Assembly: GCF_023150065.1 (NCBI RefSeq) | Contig: NZ_JAKLLN010000009.1 | Location: 91,857 to 155,856 of the forward strand | Direction: 5' to 3' | DNA length: 64,000 bases | DNA from: Zoogloea sp. | GTDB lineage: Bacteria; Pseudomonadota; Gammaproteobacteria; Burkholderiales; Rhodocyclaceae | Shown: positions 1 through 8,629 of the stretch, piece by piece | How positions within the stretch are numbered: the stretch's first letter is position 1 | Layout of the letters: every line of letters begins with the position of its first letter | Translations under genes and position numbers: made by a program | Notes under the pieces: generated by a model | What the model saw: only the letters and a program-made list of their open reading frames with translations | What the model was told of the DNA's origin: nothing | Database searches by the model: none

Positions 1-1167
1 GATGGCGCCGATCTGCCCCTGCAACTGGAGGGCGAGGCCCGGGCCGGCGAGACCACCCGCGTGCTGGAGCTCAAGGCCGAGCGCCAGAGCTGGTCCTTCA
101 CCGGTATCGATGCCGAGCCGGTGCCCTCGGTGCTGCGCGGCTATTCCGCGCCGGTGATCCTTGACATCGCCGAGGACGACACCCGTCTGGCCTTCCGCAT
201 GGCCAACGACAGCGACCCCTTCAACCGCTGGGACGCAGCCCAGCGCTACATGGAGCGGGTGATCCTGGCCCTGGCTGCCGACAAGGCCGCCGGCCGGCCC
301 ATGCTCGTGCCCCAGGCCTTCGGCCACGCCTTCCGCGCGCTGCTCATCAATGACAGCCTTGATCCGGCCTTCGTGGCCGAGACCCTGGCTTTGCCGGCCG
401 AGGCCTATCTGCTGGAACGCATGGGGCAGGCCGATCCGGCACCCCTGCGGGCGGCCCTGATCCACCTGACGCGCGAGCTGGGCCAGGCCCTGCAGGCCGA
501 CTTTGTGGCGCGCTACATGGACCTGGAGGTGGAGGGCGAGTACCGCTATCACCCGGCCGATGCCGGCCGTCGAGCCCTGCGCAACCTGTGCCTGCGCTAC
601 ATGATGGCCTGGGGCGGCCCCACCGCGGTGCAGCTGGCCACTCTCCAGTTCCAGCATGCGGGCAACATGACCGAGCGCTATGGCGCCCTGGCGGCCCTGG
701 TGCAGAGCGACAGCCCCGAGCGCGTCAAGGCGCTGGAGGCCTTCCATGAGCGCTACCGGGACGACGCCCTGGTGCTCGACAAGTGGTTCCTGCTGCAGGC
801 GGGTGCCTGGCGCTGGGCCGATTCGGCCCCGGCCAGCCTGGAACAGGTCCGGGCGCTGATGGGCAACCCGGCCTTCAGCCTGTCCAACCCCAACAAGGTG
901 TATTCCCTGCTGGGCGGCTATTTCAAGGCCAACCCGGCCGAGTTCCACCGGGAAGATGGGGCAGGCTATGCCTTCTGGGCCGAGCAGGTGATCGCCCTCG
1001 ACCGCAACAACCCCCAGGTGGCCTCACGCATGGCCCGGGCGCTGGAGGGCTGGCGCAAGTTTACGCCGGAGATCCAGGCGCGTATCCGCCCGGCCCTGGA
1101 GCGGGTGGCGGCGGCAGAAGGCCTGTCGCCGGACGTCGCCGAAATCGTGGGCAAGGCCCTGGCCTGA
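1..1167 (+). CDS. pepN: Aminopeptidase N, C-terminal part (gene starts before the window)
   Basis: Frame 1 is open from the first base, so 388 C-terminal residues are visible and the zinc-binding catalytic half lies outside the window. The visible part matches the C-terminal half of bacterial PepN (M1 family): the VPSVLRGYSAPV segment, the FAVxxLALPxE-type segment around the first third, and the all-helical repeat domain that closes over the active site. PepN is a cytosolic broad-specificity zinc aminopeptidase used in peptide turnover. It converges on the wecE gene, 78 bases away. Confidence 0.93.
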   Translation, partial: DGADLPLQLEGEARAGETTRVLELKAERQSWSFTGIDAEPVPSVLRGYSAPVILDIAEDDTRLAFRMANDSDPFNRWDAAQRYMERVILALAADKAAGRPMLVPQAFGHAFRALLINDSLDPAFVAETLALPAEAYLLERMGQADPAPLRAALIHLTRELGQALQADFVARYMDLEVEGEYRYHPADAGRRALRNLCLRYMMAWGGPTAVQLATLQFQHAGNMTERYGALAALVQSDSPERVKALEAFHERYRDDALVLDKWFLLQAGAWRWADSAPASLEQVRALMGNPAFSLSNPNKVYSLLGGYFKANPAEFHREDGAGYAFWAEQVIALDRNNPQVASRMARALEGWRKFTPEIQARIRPALERVAAAEGLSPDVAEIVGKALA

Positions 1168-1245
1168 CGGACCGGATGCGCCCTCGCCGCGGGTGCGGGG
1201 GCGTGGACCGCCGCGCTGCCGCCATGAAGGCTGCCGTTATGCCGG

Positions 1246-2370
1246 TTACAGGGACGCCAGGATGTGCTGGATGACTTCGGCCTGGACTTCCTCGAGGCCG
1301 ACCCACAGGGGCAGGCGCACCAGGCGCTCCGCCATTGCGGTGGTCACCGGCAGCTCACCGTGGGCACGGCCGTAGCGCTGGCCTGACGGTGCGCTGTGCA
1401 GCGGAATGTAGTGGAACACGGTGTTGATGCCCACCTTGCGCAGCTTGTCGATGAAGGCCGTGCGCTGCGCCAGATCCGGCAGCAGGATGTAGTACATGTG
1501 GGCGTTGTGGGCGCAGTGGGCGGGCACCACCGGGCGCCGCAGCTTGCCTGCCTTTTCCGCTTCGGCCAGCCACTGGTGGTAGGTGTTCCAGATGGCCAGG
1601 CGCTGGCGGGTGATGCTGTCGGCCTCCTCGATCTGGGCGGCCAGGAAGGCGGCGATGATCTCGCCCGGCAGGTAGGACGAACCGATATCCACCCAGGTGT
1701 ATTTGTCCACCTGCCCGCGGAAGAACTGGGAGCGGTTGGTGCCCTTCTCGCGGATGATCTCGGCCCGCTCGGCGTATTGGGGGGCGTTGACCAGCAGGGC
1801 GCCGCCTTCGCCGGAGATGATGTTCTTGGTCTCGTGGAAGGACAGGGTGCCCATGTGGCCGATGGCGCCCAGGGGACGGCCCTTGTAGTTGGCCATCACG
1901 GCCTGGGCGGCGTCCTCGATCACCAGCAGCCCGTGTTTGTTGGCGATGGCCATGATGGCGTCCATCTCGCAACCCACGCCGGCGTAATGCACCGGGGCGA
2001 TGGCCCGGGTGCGTTCGGTGATGGCGTCTTCGATCAGCTTCTCATCGATGTTCAGGGTATCGGGGCGGATGTCCACGAACACCGGCACGGCGCCCCGCAG
2101 AGCGAAGGCATTGGCCGTCGACACGAAGGTGTAGGACGGCATGATGACTTCATCGCCGGGCTGGATGTCGGCCAGGATGGCGGCCATTTCGAGGGCCGCC
2201 GTGCACGAGTGGGTCAGCAGTGCCTTGTTGGCGCCGGTGCGGGCCTCCAGCCAGCGGGAGCAGCGCTTGGTGAAATTGCCGTCCCCAGCCAGGTGGCCGT
2301 TGGCGTGGGCCTGGGCAATGTTCCAGAGTTCCTTGCCCGTCATGTAGGGCTTGTTGAAGGGGATGTTCAT
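1246..2370 (-). CDS. wecE: dTDP-4-amino-4,6-dideoxygalactose transaminase (WecE/RffA)
   Basis: A 374-residue DegT/DnrJ/EryC1/StrS aminotransferase that resembles E. coli WecE along its whole length. Landmarks are PGDEVIMPSYTFVSTANAF (about residues 71-89), the PLP-ring Asp153 in IEDAAQ, the Schiff-base Lys182 in SFHETKN, and REKGTNRSQFFRGQVDKYTW. The WecE family uses glutamate and PLP to turn dTDP-4-keto-6-deoxyglucose into dTDP-Fuc4N (dTDP-4-amino-4,6-dideoxygalactose). It is the last gene of a four-gene minus-strand cassette and overlaps gtrA by 4 bases. The dTDP-sugar supply genes (rmlA/rmlB) are not in the window. The substrate is assigned by similarity only. Confidence 0.9.
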   Translation of the reverse strand: MNIPFNKPYMTGKELWNIAQAHANGHLAGDGNFTKRCSRWLEARTGANKALLTHSCTAALEMAAILADIQPGDEVIMPSYTFVSTANAFALRGAVPVFVDIRPDTLNIDEKLIEDAITERTRAIAPVHYAGVGCEMDAIMAIANKHGLLVIEDAAQAVMANYKGRPLGAIGHMGTLSFHETKNIISGEGGALLVNAPQYAERAEIIREKGTNRSQFFRGQVDKYTWVDIGSSYLPGEIIAAFLAAQIEEADSITRQRLAIWNTYHQWLAEAEKAGKLRRPVVPAHCAHNAHMYYILLPDLAQRTAFIDKLRKVGINTVFHYIPLHSAPSGQRYGRAHGELPVTTAMAERLVRLPLWVGLEEVQAEVIQHILASL

Positions 2371-2786
2371 AGACTCGGCGTGGTGGCGGTGGGCGTGGGG
2401 GATGTGTTGCGGAAGACCCAGAGTTTTTGCAGCAGGAAGAGCAGGACGGCGGTGCAGATGATCAGCGCGCCCTGGATGAGCTGGTGTGGATATCCGAGGC
2501 GGTCGACCATCAGGTACTGGACCACCAGATTGAACAGGTAACCGATGCCGTAGCTGATGCAGTAGCGGATGAAGGCCTGTCCTCGGGCGCCGTCGTGGCG
2601 GAAGGACCAGGTCTTGTTGAAGTGGAAGGACTGGATCACCCCGAGGGCATACAGCAGGCTCATGGCCAGCTTGTAGTTCATGCCGGCGCCGGTCAGGGCC
2701 AGGTAGGCGAGGTAGAGCAGGGCATTGGAGGCAATGCCGACAACTCCGTAGCGGAGCAGCTGCCCGATTGTCGTGTTGCCGTTCAT
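2367..2786 (-). CDS. GtrA-family membrane protein, putative lipid-linked sugar flippase
   Basis: A 139-residue protein with four hydrophobic segments (about residues 8-30, 38-56, 73-93 and 102-122) and the SFHFNKTWSF / QKLWVFRN repeats typical of the GtrA family. GtrA-type proteins are thought to move undecaprenyl-phosphate-linked sugars across the inner membrane. It overlaps both neighbours by 4 bases, the pattern of translational coupling, and sits between the acetyltransferase and the aminotransferase. The natural inference is that it flips the sugar made by this cassette. The transported substrate cannot be read from sequence. Confidence 0.85.
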   Translation of the reverse strand: MNGNTTIGQLLRYGVVGIASNALLYLAYLALTGAGMNYKLAMSLLYALGVIQSFHFNKTWSFRHDGARGQAFIRYCISYGIGYLFNLVVQYLMVDRLGYPHQLIQGALIICTAVLLFLLQKLWVFRNTSPTPTATTPSL

Positions 2787-3583
2787 GCCGGACGTACCCA
2801 GTGCAGGGTCATCAACGGGGGCGGAAAGCGGAACCCCAGACGGGCATACAGATTGAGCACCCGGTGATTGCGCGCCACGATGCAGGTCTGGACGCGGGAT
2901 GCGCCCTCGCTGCGGGCCTGTTCGAGCATGGCTTCCCAGGCCCGACGGCCATAGCCACGGCCCTGCAGGCCCGGCGCGACGGCTGTGAGGTGCCAGTAGC
3001 AGGTGCCGTCTGCCCGCATTTCGGTGACGAAGAAGGCCACCAGGGTATCGCCATCGCGCAGGGCGTGCAGGCGCTGGACCGGGTGTTCGAGACTGCTGCG
3101 CACCCAGTTCTGGTAGCGGATGTCGCCAATCGCCGATGACAGGCGTGGGTCCATGTGGAAGCGCTCGTTGCCGAAGGCCGAACCCGCCGCGTCGAGGATC
3201 TCCGGCATGTCGTCGGCGGTGGCCCGGCAGACCTGCAGACCGTGACTGGCAGCCGCCAGGGCCGTGAGTTCGCGTTCCGGCTGGTAGAGCATCTCGATGA
3301 AGCGGAAGCCGATCTGTTCAAGCAGCATGGATTCCGCCAGCTGATCGTGGCGGAGGCGGCAGCTGATCAGCAGCGCGCCGGCCCTGTCCCGGGCCCGCAC
3401 GAAGGTGTCGATGTCGTCGGCCGCGCCCGCGTCACGCAGGGCCAGGGCGCTGATCTGCAGTACCGGCGCACCGAACAGCACGGAGTCCCAGGGGGCTTCG
3501 GACCAGGACAGCTGGAGGGCCGGGGTGTCGATGTGCCCGCTCAGGTCGTTCAGGGGGGGCATGGCTTCAGGACTGGCTGACAT
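2783..3583 (-). CDS. GNAT-family acetyltransferase, possibly WecD-like (dTDP-Fuc4N N-acetyltransferase)
   Basis: A 266-residue protein. Its C-terminal half (about residues 118-262) is a GNAT domain with the acetyl-CoA loop Q207-G-R-G-Y-G212 and a C-terminal NLYARLGF strand. The N-terminal 100 residues resemble the extra domain of WecD (PWDSxxFG at about 31-38). WecD acetylates dTDP-Fuc4N to dTDP-Fuc4NAc, which would fit WecE in the same operon. I chose the ATG at 3583, which overlaps the glycosyltransferase by 17 bases. A second in-frame ATG at 3562 would start 4 bases past that stop. Neither has a strong ribosome binding site. An apparent longer frame upstream is low-complexity shadow of the glycosyltransferase gene. 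Confidence 0.78.
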   Translation of the reverse strand: MSASPEAMPPLNDLSGHIDTPALQLSWSEAPWDSVLFGAPVLQISALALRDAGAADDIDTFVRARDRAGALLISCRLRHDQLAESMLLEQIGFRFIEMLYQPERELTALAAASHGLQVCRATADDMPEILDAAGSAFGNERFHMDPRLSSAIGDIRYQNWVRSSLEHPVQRLHALRDGDTLVAFFVTEMRADGTCYWHLTAVAPGLQGRGYGRRAWEAMLEQARSEGASRVQTCIVARNHRVLNLYARLGFRFPPPLMTLHWVRPA

Positions 3584-4547
3584 GGACTGGGGGGATGGCG
3601 GTGGAGGATGGCGTGGCTTCCGCCAGGGGGGTTTCGTGGAGCAGGGTGTAGGGCGGGCGCTCCATGGAGCGGAAGTGCATGCGCGCCAGGTATTCCCCGA
3701 AGATGCCCAGGGCAAAGAGCTGTACGCCGGAGAAGATGGCGACGATGGAGGCGATGAAGGTGAAGCCCGGTACGGCACTGCCGGCGATGAAGTAGCGACC
3801 GACCACGTAGGTCAGCACCAGCATGCCCAGGGCGCCGAACGTGATCCCCAGCAGGCTGGCGATCTGCAGGGGCAGCACCGAGAAGCCCGTCATCATGTTG
3901 ATGGCGTGGTTGATGAGTTTTTTCAGGCTGTAGCCCGAGTCGCCGATCAGGCGGTCATCCTGTCGGACATTGACCGACGAGAAGGACGTGGTGCCCCAGG
4001 TGAGCAGGACGTCGATATTGACCGAGGGGCTGCGGTAGGCTTCGAAGGCATTGCGCAGGCGGGTGCGGAACACGCGGAAGGCGCTTACCTTGCTCGCCGA
4101 CTCGACCCCCATCGTGCCCTGCAGGGCCAGCTTGGTGATCCGCGAGGCCTGGTTGCGCAGGAAGCCATGGGTTTCGGCCTGGGGCGAGCCGTACACCACG
4201 TCATGCCCTTCATGCAGCTTGTCGAGCAGCTTGTGGATCTCTTCCGGCGGGTTCTGCAGATCGTCGTCGATGGTGACGATGATGTCGCCCCGGGCGGCCC
4301 GGATGCCGCACAGCAATGCGTTGTGCTGTCCATAGTTGCGGGCCAGCTTGATGCCGCGCACCCGTGCATCCTGGCGGGCGAGTTCCTGGATCACCTGCCA
4401 GGTGTCGTCGCCGCCACAGTCTTCAACAAAAATGACCTCGAAAGGATTTTTCGTCGCATCCAGGGCATTTGCCAGGCGGCGGAGAAGTTCGGGCAGGGTG
4501 GCCTGGGAGCGGTAACAGGGAATGATGACGGACAGACTGACGGACAC
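3567..4547 (-). CDS. Family 2 glycosyltransferase, ArnC/GtrB-like polyprenyl-phosphate sugar transferase
   Basis: A 326-residue protein with an N-terminal GT-A domain: SVIIPCYR at the start, the metal/nucleotide motif D94-D-D96 in VTIDDDLQNPPEEI, and an ED pair at about 42-43. Two C-terminal membrane helices follow (about 225-250 and 262-285). This layout matches ArnC, GtrB and DPM-synthase relatives, which load a sugar on undecaprenyl phosphate at the cytoplasmic face. It is the first gene of the cassette and overlaps the acetyltransferase. I infer that it transfers Fuc4NAc (or a related sugar) to the lipid carrier. Donor identity is not visible. Confidence 0.85.
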   Translation of the reverse strand: MSVSLSVIIPCYRSQATLPELLRRLANALDATKNPFEVIFVEDCGGDDTWQVIQELARQDARVRGIKLARNYGQHNALLCGIRAARGDIIVTIDDDLQNPPEEIHKLLDKLHEGHDVVYGSPQAETHGFLRNQASRITKLALQGTMGVESASKVSAFRVFRTRLRNAFEAYRSPSVNIDVLLTWGTTSFSSVNVRQDDRLIGDSGYSLKKLINHAINMMTGFSVLPLQIASLLGITFGALGMLVLTYVVGRYFIAGSAVPGFTFIASIVAIFSGVQLFALGIFGEYLARMHFRSMERPPYTLLHETPLAEATPSSTAIPPVHVSQS

Positions 4548-4894
4548 GCGAGAACCTCATGTGGGGGCGGGCTGTGGGGGCAGGGGGAGGGGAGTTCTGC
4601 CGCCTCGCGGGGCCGGACGGACACTGTTCCGGACCAGCCTGCTGCACTGCGATGGGGCGCCGGAACGGGGCAGTTCCTTATTCGATATTAGTAGCACAGG
4701 CGTGCTTCCGGCTACAACGCGGATTTGTCACGAATGGCTTCAAGTCATTGTTTGCTGACAAGTTCGGCACGTTTCTCGGTGGAAAAGCCGGGATTGCCGG
4801 CGCAGTGGGGTTCGACACGTTCCGGCGAAGCCTGTGCGAGCGTGCGGATGCGCCCTCCGGTATCATGGCGGTCTTGTTTTTTTGCGGCGCGGCA
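4548..4894. other. Divergent intergenic region
   Basis: A 347-base gap between the divergent glycosyltransferase and dedA genes, locally less GC-rich around 4675-4760. It must carry promoters for both directions, but I could not pick a convincing -35/-10 pair. Reading frames across it (for example a continuous extension of dedA from 4559) lack family similarity and look like chance openings. No RNA gene or repeat was seen. Confidence 0.5.
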
Positions 4895-5542
4895 ATGGAA
4901 CTGCTCACTCAATTCATCGACATAATCCTGCACCTGGACGTCCATCTGGCCGCTCTGACGGCCCAGTACGGAACCTGGATCTACGTGATCCTCTTCCTGA
5001 TCATCTTCTGCGAGACCGGCCTGGTGATCTTTCCCTTCCTGCCCGGCGATTCCCTGCTTTTCGTGGCCGGGGCTCTGGCGGCTACCGGCGGCATGGACAT
5101 CTACGTGCTGTGTGGCGTGCTGCTGCTGGCGGCGGTGCTGGGTGACAACACCAATTACTGGATCGGTCATTCCATCGGGCCGAAGGTGTTCCGCTGGGAG
5201 AACTCCCGCCTGTTCAATCGCGCGGCCTTCGACAAGACCCACTCCTATTTCGAATCCCATGGCGGCAAGACCATCATCATTGCCCGCTTCCTGCCCCTGC
5301 TGCGCACCTTTGCGCCCTTCGTGGCGGGGGTGGCGCGCATGACCTACGCCCGCTTCGTGGCCCTGGACTTCCTGGGCGGCTGCATCTGGATCTTCTCGCT
5401 GACCTGGCTGGGTTACGGCTTCGGCAACATGCCGGTGGTCAAGAAGAACCTGTCGGTGGTGATCCTCGGGATCATCGCCATCTCGCTGATCCCGGTGTTC
5501 ATCGGCTGGCTGAAGAGCCGTCGTGCACCGCTTGCCGGCTGA
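4895..5542 (+). CDS. dedA: DedA-family inner-membrane protein
   Basis: A 215-residue multi-spanning protein with the DedA/SNARE-associated signatures: ETGLVIFPFLPGDSLLF (about 40-56), the membrane-embedded GDNTNYWIG stretch, and FxxHGGKTIIIARFLPLLRTFAPFVAG (about 126-150) with its conserved arginine. DedA proteins are linked to membrane homeostasis, and several work as scramblases or flippases of undecaprenyl phosphate or phospholipids. The start at MELLTQ follows family practice; an in-frame ATG lies 30 bases upstream (4865). The gene leads a same-strand run, with purN starting 7 bases after it. Confidence 0.9.
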   Translation: MELLTQFIDIILHLDVHLAALTAQYGTWIYVILFLIIFCETGLVIFPFLPGDSLLFVAGALAATGGMDIYVLCGVLLLAAVLGDNTNYWIGHSIGPKVFRWENSRLFNRAAFDKTHSYFESHGGKTIIIARFLPLLRTFAPFVAGVARMTYARFVALDFLGGCIWIFSLTWLGYGFGNMPVVKKNLSVVILGIIAISLIPVFIGWLKSRRAPLAG

Positions 5543-5549
5543 GTCCGAC

Positions 5550-6194
5550 ATGAAGAACATCGTCATTCTCATCTCCGGCCGTGGCAGCAACATGGAGGCC
5601 ATCGTCCGGGCGAAGATCCCCGGTGCACGCATTGCTGCGGTGATTTCCAACCGGCCTGACGCCGGCGGTCTTGATTTTGCTGCCCGCCACGGCATCGCCG
5701 TGCGGGTGGTGGATCACAAGGCCTATCCGAGCAGGGAGACCTTTGATGCCGCCCTGGCCGGAGAGATCGACGCACTGTCTCCGGATCTGGTGGTGCTGGC
5801 CGGCTTCATGCGCGTGCTGACCGATGCCTTCGTCAGTCGCTATGCCGGTCGTCTGCTCAACATCCATCCCAGCCTGCTGCCGTCCTTCCCGGGGCTGCAC
5901 ACCCATCGGCGTGCCCTGGAGGCCGGGGTGCGGGTGCATGGCACCACGGTGCATTTCGTCACCCCCACCCTCGACTGCGGTCCGGTGGTGATCCAGGCTG
6001 CTGTGCCCGTGCTGGCGGAGGATGACGAGGACAGTCTGGCGGCCCGCGTACTGGTGCAGGAGCACCGCATCTACCCGCAGGCCGTGCGCTGGTTCGTCGA
6101 AGACCGCCTGCAACTGACGGCCACTGGCGGCGTGCGGGTGGAGGGTGAATCCGCCGGCCCCGATGGCTGGACGGTGCCGCCGGTCGAGGCCTGA
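5550..6194 (+). CDS. purN: Phosphoribosylglycinamide formyltransferase (GAR transformylase)
   Basis: A 214-residue PurN. It has the ribose-phosphate loop SGRGSN (9-14), the catalytic triad Asn104, His106 (NIHPSLLPSF) and Asp142 (DCGPVV), and the HTHRRAL segment. It uses 10-formyl-tetrahydrofolate to formylate GAR, step 3 of de novo purine synthesis. The start MKNIVIL at 5550 was chosen over an upstream ATG inside dedA. It lies 7 bases from dedA and 7 bases from the next gene, so cotranscription is likely. Confidence 0.95.
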   Translation: MKNIVILISGRGSNMEAIVRAKIPGARIAAVISNRPDAGGLDFAARHGIAVRVVDHKAYPSRETFDAALAGEIDALSPDLVVLAGFMRVLTDAFVSRYAGRLLNIHPSLLPSFPGLHTHRRALEAGVRVHGTTVHFVTPTLDCGPVVIQAAVPVLAEDDEDSLAARVLVQEHRIYPQAVRWFVEDRLQLTATGGVRVEGESAGPDGWTVPPVEA

Positions 6195-6201
6195 GCCATC
6201 G

Positions 6202-7308
6202 ATGGCCATCGCCACCCGGCGCTACGACCGCACACTGGCTTTTGCGATTGCCGTTTCGGCGGTGGTGCATCTGTTCGTGCTCCTCGGGCCGGCCTGGGAG
6301 GTTCCCAACGAGAAGGCCAGTGTGCTGCCACCGTTGGATGCACGCCTCACCCCGTTACCCAAACCGACCCTGAAGAACCCCGACGACAAGCGTGTCGTGC
6401 TGGGCGATGCGCCGCCACCCCGTCCGCGGCCGCCGCCACGCAGGCCGGTCAAGGCGGCGGAGCCGCAGGCCTCGTCGGCGCCGGTCGCGCAGCTTGCATC
6501 GGAGCCTGCGCTGGCGGGCGACGATGCACAGGGCAAGGACGCCGCCCCGCGCACCGACCCTCTCCCGGAAGTCGAAGCGGGGAGCGCCGGCAGCGGCAAG
6601 GGCGGTGCCGGTGGGATGCCCGCCAAGGGCAGCGGGCCGAGCCTGGGGGAACTCTGGGCAGCGTCGGGCAAGATCCAGTACAACGTGATCCGCGGTGAGC
6701 AGAACTTCATCATCGGCCGTACCACCCACGCCTGGACCCACGACCAGGAGCATTACTCCATGGAGACCGTGATCGAGACCTCCGGCCTGGTGGGCCTGAT
6801 CAAGCCCTTCCGGATGGTCCAGCGCAGCGAGGGCCGGATCGGGCCACGGGGCCTGCAGCCCGAAAAATTCACCGTCGAACGGGATGGCCGGATGCGCGAA
6901 CGGGCCGACTTCGACTGGTCGTCGGCCAAGGTGGTGCTGGTGGCCGGAGAGCGTCGGAGGGAGTTCTCGATCGCTGAAGGGGACCAGGACGTACTGTCCC
7001 TGATGCACCACCTGTCCCTCCAGCCGGAGGGGCCGCTGAAGGCCGAGTTGCTGGTGGTGACCGGCAAGAGTGCGGTGCGTTCGGTGATCGAGAATCTTGG
7101 CATCGAAGAGATCGAGGTGCCGGCGGGGCGTGTTTCCGCCTACCATCTCGGCAGCACCGGGCATCGCGGTGAGCTGAAGATCGACATCTGGTTGGCCCGG
7201 GATTACGCCAACCTGCCGGTGCGCCTCAAGATCACGGACAAGAATGGCGATGTGCTCGACCAGGTTGCCACCGGCGTAGACCTGGGCAAACGGGCCACGC
7301 CCCAGTAG
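6202..7308 (+). CDS. DUF3108 domain protein with TonB-like N-terminus
   Basis: A 368-residue protein. A single hydrophobic segment (about 12-32) is followed by a proline/alanine-rich and basic stretch (about 60-160, including PPPRPRPPPRRPVK), the layout of TonB or periplasm-spanning proteins. From about residue 165 a DUF3108 domain begins, with beta-rich sequence such as SGLVGLIKPFRMVQRSEG and a repeating 'GEL..DIWLA' close. DUF3108 proteins are periplasmic or outer-membrane-associated and of unknown function. It follows purN by 7 bases. A weak terminator-like hairpin follows the stop. Confidence 0.8.
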   Translation: MAIATRRYDRTLAFAIAVSAVVHLFVLLGPAWEVPNEKASVLPPLDARLTPLPKPTLKNPDDKRVVLGDAPPPRPRPPPRRPVKAAEPQASSAPVAQLASEPALAGDDAQGKDAAPRTDPLPEVEAGSAGSGKGGAGGMPAKGSGPSLGELWAASGKIQYNVIRGEQNFIIGRTTHAWTHDQEHYSMETVIETSGLVGLIKPFRMVQRSEGRIGPRGLQPEKFTVERDGRMRERADFDWSSAKVVLVAGERRREFSIAEGDQDVLSLMHHLSLQPEGPLKAELLVVTGKSAVRSVIENLGIEEIEVPAGRVSAYHLGSTGHRGELKIDIWLARDYANLPVRLKITDKNGDVLDQVATGVDLGKRATPQ

Positions 7309-7323
7309 CAGTACAGACAGTTT

Positions 7324-7352
7324 GCCGGGCGCAGTGGCGTCCGGCCGTTTTT
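7324..7352 (+). terminator. Possible intrinsic terminator after the DUF3108 gene
   Basis: The inverted repeat gccgggcgc/gcgtccggc (one mismatch, 4-base loop) is followed by cgtttttt. It lies between the DUF3108 gene and the methyltransferase start at 7370, so some read-through is likely. Confidence 0.5.
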
Positions 7353-7369
7353 TCCAGTATCGGATTCAC

Positions 7370-8629
7370 ATGACCATTACCCCCGCCCAGATCCAGTCCG
7401 CCAGCCAGGCCCTCCGCTCCGTGCTGCGCTTTGATTACCCCGCCGACTCGGTGCTGTCCCGTTACTTCCGGGATCTGCGTGAGCTTGGTGCGCGGGATCG
7501 GGCCTTCGTGGCCGAAGCCGTGTATGGGGTGCTTCGGCGCAAGCGCACCCTGGAGCGGCTGTGCGGCCCCGAGGCATCGACCCGCCACCTGGTGCTGGCC
7601 TGGCTGGCCCGTGTCGAAGGCACCACCCTGCGTCAGCTGGGTGACGGCCTGCATGGCCGTGACACGGACTTCTTCACCGAGATCAAGGGCCGCGAGAGCG
7701 GTGAGCTGACCCTGGCCGAGTCGGCCGATCTGCCCGACTGGCTGGCCGAGCGTCTGCTCGCCACCCTGAGCGCTGAGCAGGTCGTGGCGCTGGCCCAGAG
7801 CCTCAACCGGCCGGCGCCCCTCGACCTGCGTGCCAACACCCTGAAGATGGACAGGGATGCCCTCGTCGAACGCCTCAAGGCCGACGGTATCGCCTGTGCG
7901 CCGGGCAAGTTCTCTCCCACCGCCGTGCGTCTCGAAGGCAAGCCTGCGCTGCAGAAGCATCCCCTGTTCCTCGATGGCAGCTTTGAGGTGCAGGACGAGG
8001 GCAGCCAGTTGCTGGGCTACCTGCTGCAGCCCAAGCGCGGCGAGATGGTGGTCGACTTCTGCGCCGGTGCCGGCGGCAAGACCCTGCTGCTGGGGGCCCT
8101 GATGCGCAACAGCGGCCGCCTGTATGCCTTCGATGTGTCCGACAAGCGCCTCTCCAAGCTCAAGCCGCGGATGGCCCGCTCCGGCCTGTCCAACATCCAC
8201 CCGGTGGTCATCGCCAGCGAGAACGACCCGCGGGTCAAGCGCCTGTCCGGCAAGATCGACCGGGTGCTGGTGGACGCGCCGTGCAGCGGCCTTGGCACCC
8301 TGCGCCGCAACCCGGACCTCAAATGGCGCCAGAGCCCCGAGGCCCTGGCCGAGCTGACCGTCAAGCAGGCGGCGATCCTCGCCAGCGCTGCCCGTCTGGT
8401 CAAGCCGGGCGGCCGCCTGGTGTACGCCACCTGCAGCCTGCTGGTCGAAGAGAACGAAGCCATCGTCGCCGCTTTCCTGGCGGCCAATGAGGGTTTTGCG
8501 CTGGTCAATGCCCAGGAGGTGCTGGCCAAGCAGGGCATCGCTGTCGATTGTGGCGAGCAGCTCCGCCTGACTCCGCTCGCCCACGATACCGACGGCTTCT
8601 TTGCCGCCGTGCTCGAGCGCAAGGCTTGA
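7370..8629 (+). CDS. RsmB-like 16S rRNA (cytosine-C5) methyltransferase
   Basis: A 419-residue NOL1/NOP2/Sun family enzyme. The N-terminal NusB-like helical region (about 1-140) is followed by a SAM-dependent methylase domain with CAGAGGK (231-237), the motif IV cysteine C305 in DAPCSGLGTLRRNPDLKW, and the catalytic C355 in YATCSL. The family methylates cytosine C5 in rRNA (RsmB at C967 in E. coli) via a covalent cysteine intermediate. The N-terminal part is divergent, so RsmB versus another Sun-type enzyme is not certain. Its TGA overlaps the next ATG by one base. Confidence 0.88.
   Translation: MTITPAQIQSASQALRSVLRFDYPADSVLSRYFRDLRELGARDRAFVAEAVYGVLRRKRTLERLCGPEASTRHLVLAWLARVEGTTLRQLGDGLHGRDTDFFTEIKGRESGELTLAESADLPDWLAERLLATLSAEQVVALAQSLNRPAPLDLRANTLKMDRDALVERLKADGIACAPGKFSPTAVRLEGKPALQKHPLFLDGSFEVQDEGSQLLGYLLQPKRGEMVVDFCAGAGGKTLLLGALMRNSGRLYAFDVSDKRLSKLKPRMARSGLSNIHPVVIASENDPRVKRLSGKIDRVLVDAPCSGLGTLRRNPDLKWRQSPEALAELTVKQAAILASAARLVKPGGRLVYATCSLLVEENEAIVAAFLAANEGFALVNAQEVLAKQGIAVDCGEQLRLTPLAHDTDGFFAAVLERKA

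Noticed and set aside
4559..4894. N-terminal extension of dedA into the intergenic region
   Set aside because: The extra 112 residues have no DedA similarity, and family proteins start at MELLTQ-like sequence.
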